Of a stretch of DNA of 39,346 nucleotides, positions 16,423 to 25,900 are shown in pieces. Numbering within the stretch: position 1 is the stretch's first letter; each line of letters begins with the position of its first letter. The notes beneath the pieces were generated by a model. That model saw only the letters and a program-made list of their open reading frames with translations. It did not search any database and was not told the DNA's origin. A program made the position numbers and the translations under genes. Source of the DNA: Leptolinea sp964404415 (GTDB lineage: Bacteria > Chloroflexota > Anaerolineae > Anaerolineales > Anaerolineaceae); contig CAYOKC010000014.1 in the NCBI GenBank assembly GCA_964404415.1, positions 1 to 39,346 on the forward strand, in the 5' to 3' direction.

Positions 16423-17812
16423 CTATTGCTCCGTGATCCCTGTCGAAACTGTTTGACCCAATTCCAAACCGGAGAGGATCTCGGCATTGGTTGTATCTTT
16501 CAAGCCAACTTCCACAAAGTTCAGCTTCATAGAGTTGTCTTTTTCGACAGTAAAGACACCGAATTTGCCGTCACCCACATCACGCAGGGCGGAAATGGGT
16601 ACGATCAGGGCGTCTTTGGCGTTGCCTTTATACAGGGTGACAGAGGCGGTTAATCCCTGGAAGAGATTGGGGACATCGGTGACATCATCCATATTCAGGG
16701 TGATTATGCCGGAGATGGTGGAGTANNNNNNNNNNTCCTGTGAATGTTCTGCCTTCAATGGCATCAAATGTGACTTCGGCTTCCTGGTCAACGGCGACGT
16801 TCTGGAGGTCTGATTCATCGACAACAAATTCGATCTGGGGATGTACGTCATCGGCTACTGTGATAAACACAGTCTCTGAGTCAACCCGGTCACCTTCCAT
16901 TCCCGCGACTGTAAGTACGGTGCCATCGAAGGGGGCAATCAGTGTGGCATTTTCAAGGTTGGTGACCGCGGTGTCATAGGCTGCCTGAGCAACGGCTACT
17001 TTATTTTCAGCCGTAGCCAACTCGACCGGATCAATCCCATCGTTTGCCTGAAGGGTTGCCAGTTTGGACTGGTCGATCTGCAGTTGAGCTTTGGCAATGT
17101 TCAATTTGGCTTCAGCCGCGTCTACTTCATATGATTTATATTCGGCGCAATACTTATACTTCGCGTACGCTTGAAGCGCGGCATCACGCGCGGGAACGAT
17201 TACAGTGAGGTAATAATTGCCGGCTGTGGAACCGTCGTTCAGTTCATCGTATTTATTCTGCAGCACCATATATTTGTCATAATACGATGCCGTGGTTTTC
17301 GAGTCACACCGGGTTTGCCCATCTTTGATCTGGCCCGCGACGGCATCGTCGAGGTTGCTCTTATCCGTGGTGACAGTCAACTGGGCGTTCCCAAGGGTGG
17401 CAGAGGCGTTATCTTTTAACGTTTGCAGTTCCTGTTGGGCAGAAAGAAGTGCCAGTTTGGTTGACGTAACTGTTGAAGTGAGAGAGGACAGGTCTTTCAG
17501 TTTGGCGAGAATCTGGCCTTCTTTGACCTTTTCCCCCACCTTAACATTGACTTCTTCCACAATGCCATCGATGGAAAATGACAGTTTTGACTGGCGATTG
17601 GCTACCAGAGTCCCGGTACCATTGGATTTTACGGATATATCACCCTTTTTTACTGTTGATGTCGAGGCGGTCTGTTGCGCAAAACGGGTGTTCGTCCGTG
17701 TACGGGGCTTATTGTTCAGGAGGAAATACCCTCCAACACCGGCAATAACCAGTATTAAGACACCGATGATGACCATTATTTTACGGGATGGTAATTTGAA
17801 TTTCTTTAACAT
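16423..17812 (-). CDS. MacA/HlyD-type export adaptor 3 (contains N gap)
   Basis: Membrane-anchored adaptor. N-terminal helix (VIIGVLILVIAGVGGYFLL), lipoyl half motif IDGIVEEVNVKVGEKVKEGQ, helical hairpin, second lipoyl half NATLIAPFDGTVLTVAG, barrel segment EVTFDAIEGRTFTG, ten N (16726-16735), then YSTISGIITLNMD and the membrane-proximal domain. The frame changes across the N run, but the paralogue at 19331 aligns on both sides and predicts about 14 missing codons, so this is one gene. I prefer the ATG at 17812 because GAGGAG lies 10 bp before it; an in-frame ATG at 17833 lacks an RBS. The hairpin carries Cys169 and Cys222, paired as in both paralogues. Confidence 0.87.
16726..16735. other. 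Assembly gap (10 N) inside adaptor 3
   Basis: Comparison with the paralogue predicts about 42 missing bases here; with ten N the reading frame is falsely broken. Confidence 0.95.
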
Positions 17813-17822
17813 GAGAACTTTG

Positions 17823-17828
17823 CTCCTC
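17823..17828 (-). promoter_or_regulatory. Ribosome binding site deciding the adaptor 3 start
   Basis: GAGGAG on the minus strand, ten bases before the ATG at 17812. The in-frame ATG at 17833 has no such site. Confidence 0.65.
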
Positions 17829-17860
17829 TCCATTTCCGGAGTTTTCTTAGTAAGGGATCT

Positions 17861-19297
17861 TTACTTTACTGAACTGGTGATAACCAGATCGCCGGATTTC
17901 AAGTCACCGGTGATTTCCGCGCCTGCCTCAGTCTTGCTTCCGACCGTGACAGGTATCGCGGCCATTGTTCCATCGGATTGCAGGATAAAAACTGTCGCCA
18001 TGCCATCTTTCTCATTCTTAAGCGCGGCCTGGGGTACTATCGTCACGTTCTTCGCGATGGGGCAGGAAAGCTTTACCGTGGCATTCAACCCAACGGGAAG
18101 GTTGATGTCTTCAGTCGCGGAATTGAGTTTCAAATTTATATATGCCTGAATCGATTTGACGCTGTTTGATTCCGTCATCGCGGGGTTGATCTGGGTGATT
18201 GTTCCTTCAAGTACCTGATCAGGAAGGCTGGTGAATTCGGCCGTCACCGCGCAATCTGTATCGACTGTAGCCAGGTCGGATTCGTCAAAACTGGTCAGCA
18301 AGACCGGTTCGCTTAGATCCGCAATCTCAATAAAGGGCGATTTATACGTATCCTTATCAAGGATTGTTCCAACGGCGGACTCGACAGTCAGAACAGTTCC
18401 ATCAATCGGAGAGACCAGTGTGGCGCCTTCAAGTGTGGTTTGAGCCTGCTCAAGCTGCAATTCCGCGTATTTAATAGATGCCTTTGCTAATGCCTGTTCG
18501 TCAGGGTCAATGCCATTATTGTTCTTAACAGCATCATAATATTCACTGGCTTTGTCGTAATCAGCCTGGGCTTTTTCAACCGCGGCTTTGGATTGCTCGA
18601 TCTCCAGGTCGGAATACCCTTCACAATATTTCCAATTGGAGTAGTTCTGGTTCATAGACTCTTTATAAGGTGCCATCCGCTCCTGGATGTACATATCTCC
18701 ATAACCAGTGTTCTTTTTGATCAACGCGTTGTACCAGTAGAGGTAGTCGTGCCGCGCGTACATGTAATCAAAGTAATACACTTCAGTAGTAGCTTTTTCA
18801 CAGCGAGGAGAATACTTATTAACTTCACTCTTTTGGGCGTTTTCCAACGCTTCCGCTGCTTCAGACCGGGCTATCAAAGCGTTGCCCAGGGTGATTTCTT
18901 TATTATCCTCAAGGACATCCAATGTTTGCTGCGCTTTAGTCAGATTCAACCGGGCATTTTCCACGGCTTCCTGAAGAGCAGAAATCCGGTCCAGTTTTGC
19001 CAACACGTCGCCTTCTTCAACCTGATTCCCGGGATTGACATTCAATTCAGCGACTTTGCCGGTGGTTGAAAATGCCAGATCAACAGCATTCGGAGCCACA
19101 ATTTTTCCGGTTCCGGCGACTTCAGTGGTTAGGTCTCCTATGGTTACCTCAGCGGTCTTGATCGTCTGGGTGGCTGCCGCCTGAGGAGTTCCGGTTGGCT
19201 GGAAGGAGACGAATGCCAGAACTGTCAGCCCGAGGATGATCACAATAATTCCACCGATGACAAGGCGTTTGTTTTGAAAAATCTTAAACGCTTCCAT
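17861..19297 (-). CDS. MacA/HlyD-type export adaptor 2
   Basis: 478 residues. One N-terminal membrane helix (about 12-31), lipoyl half TTGKVAELNVNPGNQVEEGDVLAKL in segments around 79-102, a long hairpin (about 105-290), second half TLVSPIDGTVLTV, then barrel and membrane-proximal domains. The hairpin contains an aromatic-rich insert (YYFDYMYARHDYLYWY, about 174-189) flanked by C166 and C225, matching the Cys pairs of the other two adaptors. RBS AAAGGAA precedes the ATG. Middle gene of three tandem paralogues, 33 bp after adaptor 1. Confidence 0.92.
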   Translation of the reverse strand: MEAFKIFQNKRLVIGGIIVIILGLTVLAFVSFQPTGTPQAAATQTIKTAEVTIGDLTTEVAGTGKIVAPNAVDLAFSTTGKVAELNVNPGNQVEEGDVLAKLDRISALQEAVENARLNLTKAQQTLDVLEDNKEITLGNALIARSEAAEALENAQKSEVNKYSPRCEKATTEVYYFDYMYARHDYLYWYNALIKKNTGYGDMYIQERMAPYKESMNQNYSNWKYCEGYSDLEIEQSKAAVEKAQADYDKASEYYDAVKNNNGIDPDEQALAKASIKYAELQLEQAQTTLEGATLVSPIDGTVLTVESAVGTILDKDTYKSPFIEIADLSEPVLLTSFDESDLATVDTDCAVTAEFTSLPDQVLEGTITQINPAMTESNSVKSIQAYINLKLNSATEDINLPVGLNATVKLSCPIAKNVTIVPQAALKNEKDGMATVFILQSDGTMAAIPVTVGSKTEAGAEITGDLKSGDLVITSSVK

Positions 19298-19330
19298 GAT
19301 TAATTCCTTTATTGATCCAGGCTGTCATGG

Positions 19331-20743
19331 CTATGATCCGGAGGAAAGGCCAAGGCTTATGGTTTCGTTAAGTTCAAGTCCGGATTTGATCTCCGCTGTT
19401 GAACTGTCTTTGATTCCAACCTCTACAATTCGGAACGTCATGTTCCCATCTTGATTGATTACGAACACACCATATTGCCCGTCACCAATGCTTCGGATGG
19501 CGGCAGCAGGCACAAGTAACGCGTCGGTGATTTCATCCGAAGTGATCGTCACGCTTGCGTTGACACCCAGTGGCAATTTTTCAAGATTGCTGCCGGCAAT
19601 GTTATCCAGGCTGATCACCGCGGTAGCCACACGGTACTGCCCGGAATTCGAAAGCTCGGGATTTACCTGAACTACTTCGCCTGTATATGTTTCTTCGGGC
19701 AGGGCATCAAAAACCACGCTGGCTTTTGCGCCAAGTCTTAATTTGTCAATATCGGCTTCATCTATGCTCACGTCAACATCAGATGTGGATAGGTCAGATA
19801 TGGTGATGTACGTGCTGGTATCCACGTACGCGCCGACGTTGGCTTTAAGATAAGTCACCGTTCCGTCGATCGTCGCCGTCAGGTTTGAGCCGGACAGGTT
19901 TTCTTTGGATAAATCAAGCTTGATCTGAGCTTCTTCCACTTTCGCTTCGGCTAATTTCAAATCATCAGGATCGATACCTGAACTTGCCTTTAGCGTTTCA
20001 TATTTTGATTTCGCCTGTTTTAGAGCAACATCCGCGACATCCAACGCTGCCTGGAAATCGATTTTTTCCTGATCTGTAAATTTAATACAGTAGTCATAGT
20101 TGGCTTTTGCCGTGCTGTAAACCGCCATAGCTTCATTCCAGGCTTCAGAACCCTGGTACCGGAGGCCGATCTGGTCGAGTTTATCCTGGGCTTTTTCAAG
20201 GGCAGCCATGTTCCTTTTATTCACAGATTCACTGCACCGGGCGTAATCCTGACGCTGCACTTTCTTTAGTGCCGAGTTGTATGTTTCCTGCGCGGTAAGA
20301 ACATCCTGATACACCTGCGCAAGATTTACATCCTTCGCATTTTTCAGTTCGTTCAGGTTTTTCTGCGCTTCCAGAAGATTCAATTCATTCGAGGCGACCT
20401 GCGCTTCCAGATTTTTGGCGTTGTTCATTTTTGCCAGTAATGTTCCATTTGTCACTTTGTCACCTGCTTTTACGTTGAGCTCCTGGACGATACCTTCAGT
20501 GGAAAAGCTCAGGTCAACTGAATTGCCGGCGACGAGTGTTCCGGTGCCGGTTGTTGTGATGCTCATGTCACCTTTGCGAACGATCGAAGATTGGACTGTG
20601 TCTGTTCGTGATGTTGAGCTTTGTTCACTCTGAACAGAACCTCTGATAAAGTACCAGTAACCCAGTCCACTTAAAAATAGGAGCGCTATAAGAAGGGGGA
20701 TCCATACTTTTTTCTTGAAAATTAAATTTTTTTGAAAACTCAT
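19331..20743 (-). CDS. MacA/HlyD-type export adaptor 1
   Basis: 470 residues. N-terminal membrane helix (about 14-33), lipoyl half STEGIVQELNVKAGDKVTNG (81-100), hairpin (about 110-280), second half LTATIDGTVTYLKANVGAYV, barrel segment ASVVFDALPEETYTGEVVQV, and membrane-proximal domain with VPAAAIRSIGDGQYGVFV. C170 (ARCSES) and C219 (YDYCIKF) flank the far end of the hairpin. RBS AGAGAGG precedes the ATG. First gene of a leftward operon of three adaptors, a MacB-like exporter and a lipoprotein. The 215-bp upstream region is shared with the divergent fhs gene. Confidence 0.92.
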   Translation of the reverse strand: MSFQKNLIFKKKVWIPLLIALLFLSGLGYWYFIRGSVQSEQSSTSRTDTVQSSIVRKGDMSITTTGTGTLVAGNSVDLSFSTEGIVQELNVKAGDKVTNGTLLAKMNNAKNLEAQVASNELNLLEAQKNLNELKNAKDVNLAQVYQDVLTAQETYNSALKKVQRQDYARCSESVNKRNMAALEKAQDKLDQIGLRYQGSEAWNEAMAVYSTAKANYDYCIKFTDQEKIDFQAALDVADVALKQAKSKYETLKASSGIDPDDLKLAEAKVEEAQIKLDLSKENLSGSNLTATIDGTVTYLKANVGAYVDTSTYITISDLSTSDVDVSIDEADIDKLRLGAKASVVFDALPEETYTGEVVQVNPELSNSGQYRVATAVISLDNIAGSNLEKLPLGVNASVTITSDEITDALLVPAAAIRSIGDGQYGVFVINQDGNMTFRIVEVGIKDSSTAEIKSGLELNETISLGLSSGS

Positions 20744-20909
20744 GAAATTACCTCTCTGAAAAATTCAGGCATAGACAGATTTGAGATGGTTTGCGATTGT
20801 TGTATGCTGATGTTATTGCACACGTATTAAGATTTTGTTTAGATGAAATAAAAATCCGGAATGGGTTCTTCACATGACCTAAATGTGGTTTTCAAATTAG
20901 GTGTCAAAA

Positions 20910-20924
20910 AGGTAAAATATACCT
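20910..20924 (+). promoter_or_regulatory. Short dyad over the likely fhs -10 region
   Basis: AGGTA (20910-20914) and TACCT (20920-20924) form a 5-bp inverted repeat with a 5-bp spacer. It overlaps TAAAAT (20913-20918), the best -10-like hexamer before fhs. The -35 match (TTTCAA, 20890-20895) is poor. Possibly a repressor site; weak evidence. Confidence 0.25.
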
Positions 20925-20958
20925 ACGGTTAATTGCGTAATCTCAAAAGGAGAAATGA

Positions 20959-22863
20959 ATGACCAGAGAATTCCGTCCAATCCCATTGAAGTTAAAAACA
21001 CCGGTGCCTTCTGACATTGAAATTGCCCAGGATTCAGACCTGAAGCCAATCTCCGAGGTCGCGGAAGAATTGGGGCTGTTGCCGGATGAGATTGAATTCT
21101 ATGGACCGGTGAAAGCAAAAGTTAAACTGGAAGTATTGGACCGGTTAAAAGATAAACCGGATGGAATTTATGTGGATGTAACAGCGATCACGCCTACGCC
21201 ACTTGGTGAAGGAAAAACGACCACGACTGTAGGATTGAGCCAGGCTTTGGGCGCTCATCTTGGGAAAAAAGTAATGACTTGCATCCGTCAGCCAAGCCAG
21301 GGGCCAACGTTTGGAATCAAAGGCGGGGCTGCCGGCGGCGGCTACAGCCAGGTCATCCCCATGGAAGATTTCAACCTGCATCTGACCGGCGATATCCATG
21401 CAATCACCGCGGCGAACAACCTGATGGCAGCCGCGATCGACGTGCGCATGCTGCATGAATCCGAGGCAACAGATGAACAATTATTCAACCGGCTTTGCCC
21501 GCCGGATAAAAAAGGTGTCCGCAAATTTGGGCGCGGTCTTTTGCCCCGTTTGAAGAAACTGGGTATAAACAAGTCTAATCCCGATGACCTGACAGTGGAG
21601 GAACGCCGGCACCTCTGCCGCCTGGATATAGATCCTGCTTCCATAACCTGGCGTCGTGTGGTGGATACCAGCGACCGCTTCCTGCGGGGTATTACGGTGG
21701 GAACAGGAGATGAAGAAAAAGGGCATGAACGCAGTACAGGGTATGACATTACGGTAGCCAGCGAAATCATGGCCATCCTCGCGTTGACTACTGACCTGCG
21801 GGATATGCGCCGCCGGTTTGGCGAGATCGTCATCGGCACCAGTAAAAGCGGTGAAGCTATCAACGCGGATGACCTGGGTGTAGCCGGAGCCCTGACTGTA
21901 TTAATGAAGGATGCCATCAAACCTAATTTGATGCAGACCCTTGAAGGTACACCGGTTTTTGTGCATGCCGGGCCGTTCGCGAATATCGCCCATGGAAACA
22001 GTTCCATAGTGGCAGATAAGATCGCGTTGAAGCTCGCGGACTATGTGATCACAGAATCCGGTTTTGGCGCGGATATGGGGATGGAAAAATTCTTTGATAT
22101 CAAATGCCGCACATCCGGGCTTGTTCCCAATGTGGTTGTTCTGGTGGCTACCATCCGCGCGTTGAAAATGCACGGGGGCGGGCCTAAAGTAGTTGCCGGT
22201 AAACCGCTTGATCCCGCCTATACCGATGAAAACCTGGATCTGTTGAAAGCCGGTCTTTCCAACATGGTGCATCATATTAAGACAGCCCGGAAATTCGGAG
22301 TACCGGTTGTGGTGGCCGTCAACTCGTTTGCCACCGATACTGAAGCTGAACTGGCACTGGTCCGAAAAGCTGCCATGGAAGAAGGCGGAGCGGAAGACGC
22401 TGTGGTATGCCGGCACTGGGCACAGGGCGGGGCGGGCGCGATTGACCTGGCTAAAGCGGTGATCGCCGCCGGTGAAAAGCCGCGCAACTTCCATTTCCTG
22501 TATCCGTTGGAAAAATCAATCAAAGAGAAGATCGAGACCATAGCCCGTGAGGTTTACGGCGCCGATGGTGTGGATTACTCTCCGGATGCGGAAGAACGAA
22601 TTGCTAGCTATACCCGGCTGGGATTTGACAAACTACCCATCTGCATGGCGAAAACACACCTTAGCCTGAGCCATGATCCCGCATTAAAGGGTGTTCCTAC
22701 CGGGTTCCGCATTCCGGTACGTGATATCCGTGCGTCTGTTGGCGCCGGTTTCCTTTACCCGATTCTGGGGAAAATGGCTACCATGCCGGGGCTTCCAACC
22801 AGGCCGGCTTTTTTTGACATTGATATTGATTTTGAGACCGGCCGTATCGTAGGAATGTTTTAG
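20959..22863 (+). CDS. fhs: Formate-tetrahydrofolate ligase, long form
   Basis: 634 residues. ATP-dependent ligation of formate to tetrahydrofolate, giving 10-formyl-THF for purine and methyl-group metabolism, or the methyl branch of the Wood-Ljungdahl pathway. The P-loop is TPLGEGKTTT (80-89). Other hallmarks are QPSQGPTFGIKGGAAGGGY, TGDIHAIT, FVHAGPFANIAHGNSS and the C-terminal PGLPTRPAF. It is about 75 residues longer than typical bacterial enzymes (about 556-560). The extra segment after the LFNRL motif (about 180-240) and much of the rest closely recall the synthetase domain of eukaryotic C1-THF synthase (MTHFD1). The ATG at 20959 has AAAGGAG at 20946-20952. Stands alone, with its own terminator. 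Confidence 0.97.
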   Translation: MTREFRPIPLKLKTPVPSDIEIAQDSDLKPISEVAEELGLLPDEIEFYGPVKAKVKLEVLDRLKDKPDGIYVDVTAITPTPLGEGKTTTTVGLSQALGAHLGKKVMTCIRQPSQGPTFGIKGGAAGGGYSQVIPMEDFNLHLTGDIHAITAANNLMAAAIDVRMLHESEATDEQLFNRLCPPDKKGVRKFGRGLLPRLKKLGINKSNPDDLTVEERRHLCRLDIDPASITWRRVVDTSDRFLRGITVGTGDEEKGHERSTGYDITVASEIMAILALTTDLRDMRRRFGEIVIGTSKSGEAINADDLGVAGALTVLMKDAIKPNLMQTLEGTPVFVHAGPFANIAHGNSSIVADKIALKLADYVITESGFGADMGMEKFFDIKCRTSGLVPNVVVLVATIRALKMHGGGPKVVAGKPLDPAYTDENLDLLKAGLSNMVHHIKTARKFGVPVVVAVNSFATDTEAELALVRKAAMEEGGAEDAVVCRHWAQGGAGAIDLAKAVIAAGEKPRNFHFLYPLEKSIKEKIETIAREVYGADGVDYSPDAEERIASYTRLGFDKLPICMAKTHLSLSHDPALKGVPTGFRIPVRDIRASVGAGFLYPILGKMATMPGLPTRPAFFDIDIDFETGRIVGMF

Positions 22864-22881
22864 GTATTTCGTATAGACATT

Positions 22882-22920
22882 GCGGGTGAAATCGGGATTA
22901 TGATTTCACCCGCTTTTTTT
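22882..22920 (+). terminator. Rho-independent terminator of fhs
   Basis: GCGGGTGAAATC (22882-22893) pairs perfectly with GATTTCACCCGC (22902-22913) across an eight-base loop, followed by seven T. The T run reaches the stop codon of the convergent glnE. Confidence 0.92.
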
Positions 22921-25900
22921 ATCCTAGTAGCCGGTTGTTGATCTCCAATACTTGCGTCTGGTACATTAGCAGATCATCGCGTAACCGGTCAATGTCGTTC
23001 TCGTACCGAAGGCGGCGAGCCAGAAACGCGAATTCTTCGCTGCCGTAGGGCGGTACAGTGATATCTTTAGCGTTCCCCCTGACGACTCGGAGTGAATCGA
23101 TCACCCATCGTAGGAAGGTATGTGATTTACGCAAGCCGGTGTAATCGCTATCAGATAAAATACCGGCTTCATTTAGCAAAGCCATCGCGGTTCGAATATT
23201 CGTCACCCGCAGGGCAGGGTTGTTTGCCCCATGGTTGATCTGTAATCCCTGAATCAGGTATTCCACATCCACCAATCCGCCGGGGCTGTATTTGGCGTTA
23301 AAGGTTCCACCTGTAACAAGGTGACGAACCTGGCGTTCGCGCATTGCGCGCATGGCTGTCACGTCAAACGGGCCTGATTGGTAGGCGAATTCATCTCTTA
23401 ACCGGGTGATGGTTTCACCCAGATCAATATCGCCGGCAATTGGCCGCAATTTTACCAATGCTTGGCGTTCATACGCCCAGGCGGGGCCTTCTGCGGCAAA
23501 GTATTTCTTAAAAGATTCAAGAGAAACAGCCATGCTCCCGGCTTTCCCATAGGGCCGAAGCTGCAGGTCAATCTGGAAAATGCCTTCCTGACGGGCGTGG
23601 ATTGTGGTTACTACAGAGCGGACCAACCGTTCGTAATAATCGGAGGTCTCAATACTCTCTCCTCCGTCTGTGTGCCCGTTACCGGAATAAATGAACATCA
23701 ATTCAATATCCGAGGCGAAACCGAGTTCACGGCCGCCGCATTTTCCCAGCGCAACAACACTCAAAGTTCCAGGTGTTCTATCTTCTGAGAGCGGGTATCC
23801 ATATCGCTGGCCCAAATCTGCCTGGCACATGTTAACGGCCGACGCGATGACCACTTCCGCGAGGTCGGTCAATTCGGCGGCGAAATCCCAGAATTCGGAT
23901 GTCAGTCCCAGTATGTGTCGCATATCAATCCGGAAAAGCTCCCGGTCTTTATACGCGTTGAGAGCAGCCTGCCAATCCGGATAGCCTATGCCGCCGACGA
24001 TCCTGGTCTCCGTGGCCTGGGTCAACTCATTATTCAACTCGATCCGCGGTTTGGCAACAGCCAGCGCGCCGACGTCTTTGACCACAGGGAAGAGGTTGGC
24101 ATACTGCATACGCAGGAAGTCATCCCAAAGGAAATCGCTGACGCCCAGGATATGTGCCAGGGCTTTAAGAACATCCGATTGTTCGATAGAGGCGATCTCA
24201 TCCGGCCAGTTGGGGCGTTCAAACAAATGCGCCAGAAATTCACGGAAGTGCAGCAACGCGATCTCAGGGTTGGGTGAATTGGGTAGCAAGTGGGTGAAAT
24301 GTTTGATCAGCACGATGGCCGCCCGAAGCTCGCGTTGTTTCAGGTTATCCTCAATACGATTGCCATTGGCATCCGTGACAAAGAAAACATCACGGGCACG
24401 GCTGCCAACCGAACGCACGATCATTCGGTTGATATTGGTTCGGGTGAAAGCCAACGCGTTGGTAAATTCGTATAGAAATCCAAATGTGTCTGGTGCGTCA
24501 ATTTGAAGAACGGTGTAACGTTCTGCCGGGTCATTAATTATTTCAATGTCAATGGGCATCAGCGGTACGGCGCTTCCAGGGATGGCCTGAAAAGCGGCGC
24601 CAACCCGTTTGGCTAAAAGTCCCCGGGCTTCACGGCGCTGTCCGGATTGGAAGAGACTCATCATGTGTGAGAGATCGCTTATATAAGAATCCCATGTGTT
24701 CTGGGTAACAGGTTGCCGGCTGACCGGTTGAACCGTGAAGACATCCACAATCTTCTGGCGGGATTCGTCAACGGCAGTCTCATGGTTTTCTGCCGGTGTA
24801 GGGTGGTAAACATGATGGTTTAGTGAGCCGTCACTTCGCCTGAAAGCATTGTTGTGTCTTTTTTTCTCAGTTGTTACGGCAGGCTCATAAGTGAACGCGT
24901 AACCATCGATGATGTTAAACCCATGGACAAATAACAATCCGCACAAAACAGAGAGTTCCCCCGGGTAATCATACGCGACGATCGTAACCCTGTAGCAGCC
25001 ATTCTCTTTTTCTTCCACATCCATGGATACTGATTTTGCCGGACCCAGTTCAGCCGCAAGTTCTGAGTGCCGCTGGATCTCTTCATCAGAGAAAACCAGT
25101 TTGTATGAATTATCCATCCTGGCTAAGTGACGCGAGACTTCAGGCGATGTCTTCGGAGCCTCCGGTTTGTCACCGATATAACGGATAAAAATTTCACGAA
25201 CTGCCTGGCAATGTTCGTGATAGCGTTCGATAAAAGCTTCACCATCCTGAAAACCCAGCCTGCGGGCGAGAATGCGAATGGCGGATTTCTCGGATGGTAG
25301 TGTATATGTTTGCCGGTAATCCATCATTTGCAGGTAATGTTCGATGGTTCGAAGAAAAATATAGCCATCATGCAAGATACGGGCATCACCGGCGGATAAA
25401 AGGCCGTTGCTGCGCAGATAAGGAATAGCCTTAAGAGTTGCCCTTGTGCGGATCTGCGGAAAATTCCGTAGGTTAACCATTTGCAGGTATTGAATAACAA
25501 ATTCAATATCCCGGATGGAGCCGACGCCCAGTTTGACTTCACCCCATTCGCGCCCTTTTTCGCGGAGGACTTCTTCCGTGCGCTGTTTCATGGCGAAGAC
25601 TTCGGATTTGATCTGCTCTTCTGGAAGATGGATAACACGGGAGTACGACGCCTCACGGAATTCTTCCCCGAGGGATAGGTCACCGGCAATGGGCCGGAGT
25701 TTTAGCAATGCCTGCTTTTCCCATAACCGGGCGTTTTTGTCGATGTATGTAAGAAAGCCGGGCAGGGTGGAGATCAACGGACCGTCATTCCCCCACGGGC
25801 GTAACCGGATATCCACCCGATATAGGAAGCCGTCACTGGTGGTGGATGCTAGATTGTCTATCAATTTCTGGGCGAGGGGGATTAGTTTATTGGGATCGTC

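Noticed and set aside
16423..16851. Independent 142-residue gene beside a truncated adaptor
   Set aside because: Alignment with the two paralogous adaptors shows both pieces are one gene interrupted by the ten-N gap.
21342..22007. 221-codon open frame on the minus strand inside fhs
   Set aside because: Antisense shadow of a highly conserved enzyme; Arg/Ser-rich and without domain features.
24270..25080. glnD gene or GlnE-GlnD fusion
   Set aside because: Only ACT-like modules resemble GlnD; there is no HD domain, and the two nucleotidyltransferase halves both match GlnE.
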